This document shows, in pieces, positions 26,017 through 34,593 of a stretch of DNA of 64,000 bases (position 1 is its first letter; each line of letters opens with the position of its first letter). Location: assembly GCA_944326545.1 (NCBI GenBank), contig CALVEH010000009.1, positions 1 to 64,000 of the forward strand, given 5' to 3'. The translations under genes and the position numbers were made by a program. Source of the DNA: Candidatus Gastranaerophilales bacterium. Lineage in GTDB: Bacteria > Cyanobacteriota > Vampirovibrionia > Gastranaerophilales > Gastranaerophilaceae. The notes beneath the pieces are model-generated. The model had not been told where the DNA came from and made no database searches. It saw nothing but the letters and a program-made list of their open reading frames with translations.

Positions 26017-26544
26017 TTATTGCATTTGTGTTTCAGATGTTGTAGACGATTCTTCTGTTTGATTTTCTTGCATATCTGCAGCTTGTCCTGTTGTTGAACC
26101 TTCTTCTTCCTCTTCTGCATTAGGGTTTACAACTTCAACGCCAAGATTTTTCAATGCTTGGGCTGCTTTTGGTGCAAGAGCAGTATCAGGGAAATTTTCT
26201 AAAATTGTTTGAAAGCAATCGATTGCTTCCTTTTTGTATTCTCTTGCTAGGTAAAGATTACCTGCTTTATAGTACAAAGGAGCCAAGGTTAAATCAGGTG
26301 AAATCAACATTTGATTATCAAGTTTAATCTTTACTTCAATCATTTTTGCGTTGTCTTGAGGCGAAAATAGTGAGTTAGAATAAACTTTGCGAGTTAAGTT
26401 GTCTATTGTTGCACTCATTGCATTTATATCATCTTGAGTAATCGCAGTTGCAGATTTTTTTGATTTTCTCGCCGCTTGTGAATCCATTGTGGCCATAGAA
26501 AATACAATCATACCGATTATCAACAATATTAAAGTCTTTTTCAT
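26017..26544 (-). CDS. Exported TPR-like protein with acidic tail
   Basis: A 175-residue protein with a signal peptide (MKKTLILLIIGMIVFSMATM, cleaved probably after SQA). Residues about 85-130 look like one or two TPR units (YYKAGNLYLAREYKKEAIDCFQTIL), related in style to the C-terminus of YbgF/CpoB. The tail is Glu/Ser/Thr/Gln-rich and looks disordered. No lipobox Cys. It converges with the CCA enzyme with a 5-bp gap. Periplasmic location is inferred; function unknown. Confidence 0.72.
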   Translation of the reverse strand: MKKTLILLIIGMIVFSMATMDSQAARKSKKSATAITQDDINAMSATIDNLTRKVYSNSLFSPQDNAKMIEVKIKLDNQMLISPDLTLAPLYYKAGNLYLAREYKKEAIDCFQTILENFPDTALAPKAAQALKNLGVEVVNPNAEEEEEGSTTGQAADMQENQTEESSTTSETQMQ

Positions 26545-26608
26545 AATTTTACCTGATTAAATATACTCCCCTGATTGTATTCTATTATAAACTGTTTTGT
26601 TTGTACTC

Positions 26609-26620
26609 GACCATATGGTC
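26609..26620. promoter_or_regulatory. 12-bp perfect palindrome
   Basis: GACCATATGGTC is a perfect dyad located 9 nt before repeat copy B, between the divergent exported TPR-like gene and the acyl-CoA ligase gene. It could be an operator, but it is short enough to arise by chance. Confidence 0.25.
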
Positions 26621-26628
26621 AATAATTA

Positions 26629-26805
26629 TGTCCGAGAAAAATTCGTGATAAGGAACAAAGCGACGTGAACGAATTTTGTGAGTGTCACCTTGTTCTCTAT
26701 ACGTGAAGACATTTTGCACGAAATCAAAGATTTCGGCAAAAGAAGTCAAAGGTGAGCAGTGGCGGCTCGAAGGTTCGAGGCGACAACTGCGACACTAGAT
26801 TAAAT
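26629..26805 (+). repeat. Dispersed structured repeat, copy B (54-nt module in hairpin 2)
   Basis: Same ends and same flanking stems as copy A, with an added 54 nt inside the loop of hairpin 2 (between CACCTTG and AAGGTG). The added module folds by itself: TTTTGC-A-CGAAATC-aaa-GATTTCG-GCAAAA. The outer stem, hairpin 1 and hairpin 3 are unchanged. The insert carries a stop in the frame that is open in copies A and C. It lies 8 nt before the -35 box of the next gene. Confidence 0.85.
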
Positions 26806-26813
26806 TTTAAATA

Positions 26814-26843
26814 TTGGCAAAAAGTTCAAACATATTCTATAAT
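26814..26843 (+). promoter_or_regulatory. Promoter of the acyl-CoA ligase gene
   Basis: TTGGCA (26814-26819) and TATAAT (26838-26843) are 18 nt apart. The leader is about 30 nt, with TTGGGG before the ATG. Confidence 0.55.
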
Positions 26844-26878
26844 ATGGTGTGTTGCATCTATAAGATTGGGGCTGGTAT

Positions 26879-28594
26879 ATGGGGAAATTGTGTGAAGGTG
26901 TTTCTGCTGATAAGAAAAGCAGAATTTATAGGAACATATTGCTCTTTTTGGAGAATAAAACAGAGGATTATAAAAATCGTATTGCTTTAGGTATAAGAAG
27001 TTCGCATGGTTGGAATGAATTAACTTATGGCGGTGTTGGGCGTTTATCTCGTAAAATTGCTTGTTATCTTATAAAAACATTGGAAATTCACAAAGGAGAG
27101 AGAGTTGCTATTTTGTCGGAATCTCGCCCTGAGTTTGGTACATGTGTTTTGGCATCAGTGCTTGCTGGAACAATAGCTGTGCCTCTTGATATAAAGTTGA
27201 CAAAATATGAGCTTAAGTCGATTCTTGATGACTGTTTGCCTACAGTATTAATTGTTTCTAATCAATTTTTGAGTTTGGCTAAGGAATTGAAAGAAGAAGT
27301 TCCTTCTATTAAATATGTGATTTGTCTTGATAATACTGATAATTCCCAAAATATTCCTTCTCTTAATACTTTGCCTGCTGATTATGAGGCAAAATGGAGA
27401 CACAGAAGTTCTAAAGCTACTGCGTTGATAATTTATACATCAGGAACAACAGGTGCGCCTAAAGGTGTTGAAATTTCTTTTAACAATATGCTTACGCAGC
27501 TTAAAGATTTGTCTGATTTATATCACAGGTTTTTTGGCAATAAAAAAATTACTTCTTTGTTATCAATCTTGCCTATGAATCATTTATTTGAGTTGACGGT
27601 AGGTTTCTCTATGATTTTGAGTTGGGGCTTGTCTGTTTATTACACAAAAAGTTTAAAACCTAAAGACATTCTCTCAATTATGCAGGAGAAAAATATTAAC
27701 TTTATGATTGTTGTTCCTGCTTTTTTAAAACTTTTAAAAACTGGTATTGAGTCAGAATTAAAGGCTGCTCCAAAACATGTTCAGGTAATGTTTAAAGTTA
27801 TGTATGCTTTGACAAAATTTATTCCGTCTTACACTGTTAGAAAAATGATGTTTAGAAGTATTCATAAAAAATTTGGCGGACAATTTTACGGATGTATTTC
27901 AGGCGGTGCTCCTTTAGATGTTTCGGTTGGGGAGTTTTTTGAAAGAATAGGTATAAGAGTTTTCCAAGGCTATGGTTTAACAGAAACAAGCCCTGTTGTT
28001 AGTGTTAATTATGACAAGTGTAATGATATTGCATCTGTTGGAAGACCTCTAAAAAGCGTTGAAGCAAAGGTTGATGAACAAACCGGAGAACTTTTGCTCA
28101 GAGGTCCTTCTGTAATGAAAGGTTACTACAAAAGACCCGAGCTCACTGCTCAGGTGTTAGAAGAGGATGGTTGGCTTCATACAGGTGATATTGCAAATAT
28201 AGACAAAGATGGGCATATTCATATAACCGGAAGAATTAAAAATATGATAGTGTTGTCAGGTGGTAAGAAAGTTTTTCCTGAAGAAGTAGAGTCAGTACTT
28301 GAAAAAAGTGATAAATTTCAGGAAGTTTGTGTTTTTGGTGCTTCAAGGACAAGTGGTAATAAGGAAGGTACAGAGGATATTGTAGCTGTTGTTGTTCCTA
28401 ACGAAGATTTTGCTTCACAATGTAGTGAAGAAGAATTAAACGCTAAAGTCAGAGAAGAAGTGAAAATTTTGTCGACACATCTTGCTCCATACAAAAGGCC
28501 TGTTAATATTGTTGTGAACAAAACTCCTTTGCCTAAAACAACTACTCGTAAAATTAAGCGTAAAGAGGTAAAAGAGCTTGTTAATATTTTGTAA
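26879..28594 (+). CDS. AMP-forming long-chain acyl-CoA ligase (FadD-like)
   Basis: A 571-residue ANL-superfamily enzyme that adenylates a fatty or other carboxylic acid and links it to coenzyme A. P-loop IIYTSGTTGAPKGVE (about 184-198), GYGLTETSPVVSVN, the hinge GWLHTGDIANIDKDGHIHITGR, and the C-terminal domain with the catalytic Lys in TTTRKIKRK. A central hydrophobic section suggests a membrane-associated long-chain type. It stands alone on the plus strand with repeat copy B and its own promoter upstream. The acid used cannot be determined. Confidence 0.9.
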   Translation: MGKLCEGVSADKKSRIYRNILLFLENKTEDYKNRIALGIRSSHGWNELTYGGVGRLSRKIACYLIKTLEIHKGERVAILSESRPEFGTCVLASVLAGTIAVPLDIKLTKYELKSILDDCLPTVLIVSNQFLSLAKELKEEVPSIKYVICLDNTDNSQNIPSLNTLPADYEAKWRHRSSKATALIIYTSGTTGAPKGVEISFNNMLTQLKDLSDLYHRFFGNKKITSLLSILPMNHLFELTVGFSMILSWGLSVYYTKSLKPKDILSIMQEKNINFMIVVPAFLKLLKTGIESELKAAPKHVQVMFKVMYALTKFIPSYTVRKMMFRSIHKKFGGQFYGCISGGAPLDVSVGEFFERIGIRVFQGYGLTETSPVVSVNYDKCNDIASVGRPLKSVEAKVDEQTGELLLRGPSVMKGYYKRPELTAQVLEEDGWLHTGDIANIDKDGHIHITGRIKNMIVLSGGKKVFPEEVESVLEKSDKFQEVCVFGASRTSGNKEGTEDIVAVVVPNEDFASQCSEEELNAKVREEVKILSTHLAPYKRPVNIVVNKTPLPKTTTRKIKRKEVKELVNIL

Positions 28595-28671
28595 AATATT
28601 TAGTTAATTTGGCAAATTATCGTGACTGTTTTTTTTACATGTATGTGTAGTGAAGTCTTTAGGAAGTAAAA

Positions 28672-29589
28672 ATGCAGTTAAAACCGATTAGTAGCCAGTC
28701 TGTTAATTATCAATCACAAAAAAATGAGAAGACTGTTCCCGAAAGAAGTGCTAAAGCTATTCTTGCAGGTACTCTTATTGGTGGGATTCCTTCTGCTTTG
28801 GTTTTTAGAGATTCTATCTCTATTAAGAGTGATAAGTGTATGCAAAGTGTAGGCAGTCTTATGCAGCAGATGATGCCTGACGTTGACACTTTCGACAATA
28901 TAAAAGCAGCAGCAGAAAGAGCTATTCAAGATACAGGTTTGTCAGGAAAAGGTGTATCTTTAAACGTTGTTAACTCACAAAATAGTGCTCAAGTTGCTCA
29001 AGAATTGATTACTGCAAATAAGAAAACGCCATTTATAAAACGATTGGCTAAAAATTTTGCTAAGATGTTTGAAGTTGGCGCAAATGCTGCATTTGAACCA
29101 AAATCTAATACAGTTTATATTGGCGAAAAAGGTCTTTATTCATCAGTGTTCCACGAGATTGGACACGCTATGAATTATAATTCATCAAAATTTATGAAGT
29201 TTATGCAAAAGGCAAGAATTCTTACCCCTTTTTATGTACCTGTATTAGGATTAGGTCTTTTTGCCGCAAGCTTGTTCCATAGAGTTAAGCCGGAATCAGC
29301 TAATGAGCCTAAATCTTTATGGGAAAAAACAAAAGATTTTGTTAAAAATAATGCAGGTAAAATTACTTTTGCAACATTCTTGCCTATGTTAATTGAGGAA
29401 GCGGCTGCTTCAGTAAAAGGCATAAAAGTTGCTAAGAAATACTTGAATCCTGCTCAAGTTAGCAAGTTAACTAAAAATTATTTGACTGCTTTTTCTTCAT
29501 ATGGATTGACTGCAGTTGCTTTAGGCGCAGCTGTTGGATTGGGTAATATGATTGCTCAAGGAATCCAAGAAAAAGCAAATAATAAGTAG
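28672..29589 (+). CDS. Membrane protein with zincin motif HEIGH
   Basis: A 305-residue protein. The N-terminal 25 residues look disordered (MQLKPISSQSVNYQSQKNE), followed by a hydrophobic segment (AILAGTLIGGIPSALVF). The motif HEIGHAMNY (161-169) fits the HExxH zinc site of metallopeptidases, and E242-E243, in a later helix after two hydrophobic stretches, could supply the third ligand as in M48-like enzymes. Two further hydrophobic segments lie at about 187-202 and 275-295. AGGAAG precedes the start. I cannot place it in a named family. Peptidase activity is inference from the motif. Confidence 0.7.
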   Translation: MQLKPISSQSVNYQSQKNEKTVPERSAKAILAGTLIGGIPSALVFRDSISIKSDKCMQSVGSLMQQMMPDVDTFDNIKAAAERAIQDTGLSGKGVSLNVVNSQNSAQVAQELITANKKTPFIKRLAKNFAKMFEVGANAAFEPKSNTVYIGEKGLYSSVFHEIGHAMNYNSSKFMKFMQKARILTPFYVPVLGLGLFAASLFHRVKPESANEPKSLWEKTKDFVKNNAGKITFATFLPMLIEEAAASVKGIKVAKKYLNPAQVSKLTKNYLTAFSSYGLTAVALGAAVGLGNMIAQGIQEKANNK

Positions 29590-29726
29590 TTTAAACAGCT
29601 TTACTCTTTGGTTTAAAAAGACAAGAAATATTGTCAAATATTAACTCTAGAAAAGCCTTGTAAAAAACCTTTTTTTGAGGTACTTTTGTCATGAATATGC
29701 TCGAGTAAGAAAGAGGAGAAAAACTC

Positions 29727-30686
29727 ATGGCAGAAAGAAAATTAGTAGGAACAGGCGAAATGTTCAAAAAAGCATTGGCTGGCAAATATGCTATCGGTGC
29801 TTACAACGTTAACAACATGGAAATCTTGCAAGGTATTGCAGAAGCTGCTGAAGAAACAAGATCACCAATCATTCTTCAAGTATCTGCTGGTGCAAGAAAA
29901 TACGCTAACCAAACTTACTTAATCAAATTGGTTGAAGCTGCTTTGGCTACAACTACTGTACCTATAGCTCTTCACTTAGACCACGGTGCAGATTTTGATA
30001 TTTGTAAAGCTTGTATTGATGGCGGTTTCTCATCAGTTATGATTGATGGTTCAAGATTCCCACTCGAAGAAAACATTGCTTTAACTAAAAAAGTAGTTGA
30101 ATACGCTCACGAAAGAGGCGTTTCTGTAGAAGCTGAGTTGGGTAAATTAGCTGGTGTTGAAGATGATGTTAAAGTTGCTGCTCATCACGCAACATATACA
30201 GACCCAGAAGAAGCTGCTAGATTTGTTAAAGAAACAGGTTGTGATTCTTTAGCTATTGCTATCGGTACTTCTCACGGTGCTTACAAATTCAAAGGCGAAG
30301 CTAAACTTGACTTTGAAAGATTGGCTGAATGTAAAAAAGCTATCTTTGATGCAGTTGGCTACGATTATCCTATCGTATTGCACGGTTCATCTTCTGTACC
30401 AAAAGAATTTGTTGCTAAATGTAATAAATTTGGTGGTCAATTACCTGATGCACAAGGTGTTCCAGAAGATATGCTTAACTACGCTTCTAAACACGGTGTA
30501 GCTAAAATCAACATCGATACAGACTTGAGATTGGCTATGACATCTACAATCAGAGAATTCTTTATCGAACATCCTGAAAAATTCGATCCACGTGAATATA
30601 TGGGTCCTGGTAGAACAGCCGTTAAAGAAATGGTTATGCACAAAATGAGAGATGTATTAGGAACAGCTGGTCACGCTGATGACTAA
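29727..30686 (+). CDS. fba: Class II fructose-bisphosphate aldolase
   Basis: A 319-residue zinc-dependent aldolase of glycolysis and gluconeogenesis that splits or makes fructose 1,6-bisphosphate. Zinc and substrate blocks are intact: IALHLDHGADF, EAELGKLAGVEDD, IAIGTSHGAYKF, LHGSSSVP and KINIDTDLRLA. Length is normal. A GAGGAG stands 8 nt before the ATG. Codons ending in C (AAC, TTC, CAC) are more frequent than in neighbours, as in rpoB, suggesting high expression. A terminator follows at 30706-30739. Confidence 0.96.
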   Translation: MAERKLVGTGEMFKKALAGKYAIGAYNVNNMEILQGIAEAAEETRSPIILQVSAGARKYANQTYLIKLVEAALATTTVPIALHLDHGADFDICKACIDGGFSSVMIDGSRFPLEENIALTKKVVEYAHERGVSVEAELGKLAGVEDDVKVAAHHATYTDPEEAARFVKETGCDSLAIAIGTSHGAYKFKGEAKLDFERLAECKKAIFDAVGYDYPIVLHGSSSVPKEFVAKCNKFGGQLPDAQGVPEDMLNYASKHGVAKINIDTDLRLAMTSTIREFFIEHPEKFDPREYMGPGRTAVKEMVMHKMRDVLGTAGHADD

Positions 30687-30705
30687 TAAGTCTTAAAAAA
30701 AGTAG

Positions 30706-30739
30706 AAACTGGTCTTCTGTAAAGAGGACCAGTTTTTTT
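30706..30739 (+). terminator. Intrinsic terminator of fba
   Basis: AAACTGGTC-TTCT pairs with AGAG-GACCAGTTT over a 4-nt loop, followed by a run of T. Confidence 0.85.
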
Positions 30740-30743
30740 ATTT

Positions 30744-31862
30744 TTAAAAAATGTTGTTAAATGGATTGTCGCTCAGATTCTTTGTCATTGATTTTGAGTC
30801 ACCCAATTCTTGTTGTAATGCTTTTATGAAATCTTGCAACTCTTTTTGTGGATCAGAATTAATCAAATTGTCATAAAATTCCTTATCTTTAGCTTTTTGA
30901 TTTTCTTCATTGATTTTTTTTAGTTTTGGCATAGCTTCTCTGATTTTTTTATTTATTCTTGCTATTTCTGGAACATCATCAACGAAATTTATAAATACGT
31001 ATTGGTCAGGAAGCCCTAATTCCTTAGCTGATTTTATGCTGGAAATTGAGTTTACTGCTTTTTCTATTTCCTTTTTTAAATTGTCATCGAATTTTGCGTA
31101 AGCATAGTTCGGTGACTGTAACTCTTTTAGCAATGCTTCCTTATATTTTTTGGGATTTGATCTTAAAGTGTAGTGTAATCCTGCATTTCTTTCAAGCTGA
31201 AATATAAGATTATCTTTGCGCGGAAATCCCATAATCATTCCGATGATGTCGTCATTGTTGCTTCTTCTTTTTAACGGGCTGTTTTCACCTATTAATATTT
31301 TATAAATATCTTCATCAGAAGTCGTTTTTGTTAGGTTAAACCTTTGTATGTAAAAATCTTTGTTTCTGTGAATGTTTTCTAGTGCAGCTTTTTTGTTTAT
31401 TACAAAATCCATAATAACGTCTTTGTAGTCACAAACTACTGTATCAAAATTTGGGGATTTTATTTTTGAAATGATAGGAGAATGGATTGTTGCCATAGCT
31501 GGGCGAACTCCCAAAGATACCAGAGTAAATGATTTTGTATCAAAATTTTGTCGCAAATGAGAATATAACTGTTCCAGCTCTTGTTCATTTAAATTAGCAG
31601 TAGAGTCAAGTCCTTTTAATCTAAACTTTTCCAAATCTGACATAGCATAATTGAAGCTGCTTGTTTCTTGAGGATACAGCCTTTTTAATCCGTTATTATG
31701 GATTTTAAAAACATAAGGCATTTGCTCTTGAGCTTTTGCGCCTGCGTATTTTAAAGATTCTGTATTTATTGGGGGTGTAAGCTTTTTGGTTGAAAGTATG
31801 CTTTCAGACGGTTTTCTTACATAAGCGACCACATTTTGAATATTTCTAAAAGAGATTCCCAT
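30744..31862 (-). CDS. Hypothetical protein, 372 residues
   Basis: No family recognised. The start ATG 31862 is preceded by AGGA 9 nt upstream; the frame also contains an ATG at 31886 without a site. The protein is soluble-looking, with no signal peptide, and is rich in Lys, Asn and Asp. The last 100 residues form charged helices (MPKLKKINEENQKAKDKEFY), probably coiled coil. It precedes three other minus-strand genes of similar style (transglycosylase, two phosphatases). It may act on a partner encoded there, but nothing shows this. Confidence 0.65.
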   Translation of the reverse strand: MGISFRNIQNVVAYVRKPSESILSTKKLTPPINTESLKYAGAKAQEQMPYVFKIHNNGLKRLYPQETSSFNYAMSDLEKFRLKGLDSTANLNEQELEQLYSHLRQNFDTKSFTLVSLGVRPAMATIHSPIISKIKSPNFDTVVCDYKDVIMDFVINKKAALENIHRNKDFYIQRFNLTKTTSDEDIYKILIGENSPLKRRSNNDDIIGMIMGFPRKDNLIFQLERNAGLHYTLRSNPKKYKEALLKELQSPNYAYAKFDDNLKKEIEKAVNSISSIKSAKELGLPDQYVFINFVDDVPEIARINKKIREAMPKLKKINEENQKAKDKEFYDNLINSDPQKELQDFIKALQQELGDSKSMTKNLSDNPFNNIF

Positions 31863-31942
31863 AATAATTTTCCTACTAAAAACCAACCTTATATATATAA
31901 AGTTGTTTAGCGTATAAATTTTGACTAAGATTTAGTCGTTTT

Positions 31943-32824
31943 TTAAACTGCTTTGTTAGTTTCTTTTTTTAAATTTTCAAGTTCGGATGAATATTTTTTT
32001 ATATTATTCAAAATATCTTCTGCATAAGATTTTTTGTGTTTGCTTGAGTTGTAATTTTCAAGAGCTTTTCTTACATTACCTTTTGACTGGTTTAATCTCA
32101 TTAAATACGAAATAGTTCCTGTTTTTATATTAATCGAGTCTTGTGTTTTTAAATCTGCATATAAAGAAGAATATGTTGGGTGGTCTGCTTTTAATGTGTT
32201 TAATATTTCGTGGTAGAGTTTATCTCTTCCTTTTTGATACATGTCTTTTACTGTTATTTTAGTAATTTGCATCAAGCCTCTTGCTCCGGCATTTTCTAAT
32301 CCTGTTTTAAATCGGCTTTCTCTTTTTATAATGCAGGCAATTGTTATTGGATCTGCACCAAGTTCGTTTGAAACATTTATGATTGTTGATGCTAATTTGT
32401 CTTTGTCGAGGTTTTTAGGTAAATTCTTTTCCTCATCCATCATCTTGGTAATAATTCTTTTTTGATAGACAATATCAATTGCAGATGCAGGGGGTGTTCG
32501 TAGTTCTATTCTTGACATTGGTTTTTGAGGAATGTTAAAAAGAAATTCCTTTAATGAATTTGTTGGCTTTTCGTTGTAAACAAACGGACCCATATGTGTG
32601 CCGTGAGGCAATCTTGTTATAACAATATCACTTTTACGAGCTGTAGTTCTCACAAATGTGTCAACAACAGGGCTTTTTACTAACTCTCCAGTATGAATCA
32701 TTGCAAGAGTTCCAAATGTCCCAAGTTCCATTGCTTTGGCGATTTTTTTTATCTTTTTGTGTTTATTAAAATTTATTTTACATGCTCTGTATAATACAGT
32801 TGGCTTTGACAACTTTTTAATCAT
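31943..32824 (-). CDS. SLT-type lytic transglycosylase domain protein
   Basis: A 293-residue protein. Residues about 140-275 form a goose-lysozyme/Slt70-like domain: IACIIKRESRFKTG (catalytic Glu169, ES motif), AGARGLMQIT, and the later YLMRLNQSKGNVRKALENYNSS. Such enzymes cut peptidoglycan between MurNAc and GlcNAc. No clear signal peptide is present; the first 50 residues are basic with only a short hydrophobic part, so how it reaches the wall is uncertain. It is near the hypothetical gene above and two phosphatases, same strand. Confidence 0.82.
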   Translation of the reverse strand: MIKKLSKPTVLYRACKINFNKHKKIKKIAKAMELGTFGTLAMIHTGELVKSPVVDTFVRTTARKSDIVITRLPHGTHMGPFVYNEKPTNSLKEFLFNIPQKPMSRIELRTPPASAIDIVYQKRIITKMMDEEKNLPKNLDKDKLASTIINVSNELGADPITIACIIKRESRFKTGLENAGARGLMQITKITVKDMYQKGRDKLYHEILNTLKADHPTYSSLYADLKTQDSINIKTGTISYLMRLNQSKGNVRKALENYNSSKHKKSYAEDILNNIKKYSSELENLKKETNKAV

Positions 32825-32909
32825 TGTTGTATTCCCTTTGTTATTAATTTATTCGGTGAGTTTCGGCGAATAATATTTTAGCATAAAATTCTTGCAGAGT
32901 ATTAAAAAC

Positions 32910-32938
32910 TTGAACAAAAAGAAAATTGCCAATATAAT
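32910..32938 (+). promoter_or_regulatory. Promoter of the sensor kinase, near-leaderless
   Basis: TTGAAC (32910-32915) and TATAAT (32933-32938) are 17 nt apart. The predicted start, near 32945, lies 2 nt before the ATG at 32947. No Shine-Dalgarno. Confidence 0.6.
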
Positions 32939-32946
32939 TTACAATT

Positions 32947-34242
32947 ATGGAAAATAAATTTAAACAAGTAATATCAAGCATTCCGGAGATTTTATCTTCT
33001 GATGATGATTTAGAAAAAAATTTTGAAAAGTCAGTTTTACAATTGCAAAAGATAGTCGATTTTGACTGTGCTTATGTGTGCTATTTGAATGCAGGTTGCG
33101 CTAATATTCAATATCGCAAATGTTTTTGTAAAGAGGTTCCTGTTAACCCTGCAGAATCTATGATTAATTTCCCTGAAATTTTAAAAACAAAATTGTATGA
33201 TTGTGATGTTTTTTCATTGGATGAAAATTCAGGATTTTTTAATGCTTTAAAGCTTGAAAAAACAAATTCTGAATTTATGATTGCAAAATTAAATATAAGA
33301 GAAACAGTATTTGGCTTTTTGTTAATATCTCGTCCAAAGACTTATCCTTTTACAAAAGAAGATGAAGAATTGGTCAAGGCTGCTGCTTCTTTAATTTCTT
33401 ATTCCATAAAGGATTCAGAACTTTCAAATGTCTTTAAGCTACAATTGAGAGCTTTGCAAGATAGTATTGTTGAAAAAACTCATGCTTTTGCGACAATTAA
33501 AATGCAGAATGAAAAAATTCTTGCTGCAGATAAGGTCAAAAATGAGTTTTTGGCAAATATCTCTCATGAATTGAGAACACCACTCAATGCTATTATCGGT
33601 TTTTCTGAAGCATTAAGTATGAAACTTTTTGGCCCGTTAACCGAAAAACAAGAAGAATATGTTACTGATATTCACGTATCAGGCTTGCATTTGCTTGGTA
33701 TGATTAATGAAATCTTAGAGCTTTCTAAAATAGAAGCTAAGGCTATAAAACTTTCTTTGTCAAAATACAATCTTCAAACATCTGTTAATGAGGTTGTTAA
33801 TATTGTAAGGCCTCTTGCTAACAAAAAACATATAGACTTGCAAAAGTCGGCAAAAGATTTTATTGAAATTGAAGCGGATTATCAAAAAATCCAGCAGATA
33901 TTATACAACCTTTTGAGCAATGCTATTAAATTTACGCCAGACGAAGGTAAAATAGAGATCGGTTGTAAACAAAAAGATGACAATGTTCTTATCTGGGTAA
34001 AAGATACAGGTGTTGGCATTGATAAAAAATACGAAGGCAAAATTTTTGGCAAATTTGTTCAACTTAACAACGTGTATTCTAAAAAAGAGAGTTCAACAGG
34101 TCTTGGTTTAACAATTACAAAAGAGCTTGTAGAGCTTCATAACGGCAGAATTTGGTTTGAAAGCGTTGTTGGAGAAGGCACTACATTTTTTGTAGAAATG
34201 CCTTTAGAACAGCCGCAAAAGAAAGAAGAAGAAAATTTATAA
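32947..34242 (+). CDS. Sensor histidine kinase with N-terminal GAF-like domain
   Basis: A 431-residue cytoplasmic kinase without membrane segments. Residues about 15-155 look like a GAF domain (LQKIVDFDCAYVCYLNAG, KTYPFTKEDEELVKAAASLI), followed by a coiled linker. The HisKA domain has FLANISHELRTPLNAIIG with His207. The ATP-binding domain has NLLSNAIKFT (N box), VKDTGVGI (G1) and GLGLTITKELVELHNGRI. It is co-transcribed with the response regulator (3-nt gap). The signal it senses is unknown; several Cys in the GAF-like part (41, 45, 51, 59, 61) might bind a cofactor. Confidence 0.9.
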   Translation: MENKFKQVISSIPEILSSDDDLEKNFEKSVLQLQKIVDFDCAYVCYLNAGCANIQYRKCFCKEVPVNPAESMINFPEILKTKLYDCDVFSLDENSGFFNALKLEKTNSEFMIAKLNIRETVFGFLLISRPKTYPFTKEDEELVKAAASLISYSIKDSELSNVFKLQLRALQDSIVEKTHAFATIKMQNEKILAADKVKNEFLANISHELRTPLNAIIGFSEALSMKLFGPLTEKQEEYVTDIHVSGLHLLGMINEILELSKIEAKAIKLSLSKYNLQTSVNEVVNIVRPLANKKHIDLQKSAKDFIEIEADYQKIQQILYNLLSNAIKFTPDEGKIEIGCKQKDDNVLIWVKDTGVGIDKKYEGKIFGKFVQLNNVYSKKESSTGLGLTITKELVELHNGRIWFESVVGEGTTFFVEMPLEQPQKKEEENL

Positions 34243-34245
34243 TCG

Positions 34246-34590
34246 ATGAGTAAGATACTTATAATTGAAGATAACGAACTCAATTTAAAATTGATGAAAG
34301 ATGTTTTAGAAGCTCAATCTTATATGGTTGATACTGCATCAGACGGACAAGCGGGGCTTGATAAAGCTATGGAAAATGAGTACTCTCTCATTTTGCTTGA
34401 TATTCAAATGCCGGTTGTCTCAGGGTATGATTTTTTAAAAATGTATAATAAAACAACGCCTGTCGTTGTTGTTTCTGCTTGTGCGATGGAAAATGAAGTA
34501 AACAAGGCAAAAGAACTTGGCTGTGTAGATTACATTTCAAAACCAATACAGCTGATTGAGTTTTTAAATACAGTTAAAAAGTATTTGTAA
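34246..34590 (+). CDS. Single-domain response regulator (CheY-like receiver)
   Basis: A 114-residue receiver with no output domain. Phosphoacceptor Asp52 in LILLDIQMP, acidic pocket E8-D9, Ser77 in VVVSACA, and Lys99 in ISKPIQ are all present. It follows the histidine kinase by 3 nt and is likely its partner. Lacking an effector domain, it would act by protein contact or as a phospho-relay sink. It converges with the first phosphatase gene with a 3-bp gap. Confidence 0.92.
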   Translation: MSKILIIEDNELNLKLMKDVLEAQSYMVDTASDGQAGLDKAMENEYSLILLDIQMPVVSGYDFLKMYNKTTPVVVVSACAMENEVNKAKELGCVDYISKPIQLIEFLNTVKKYL

Positions 34591-34593
34591 AAT

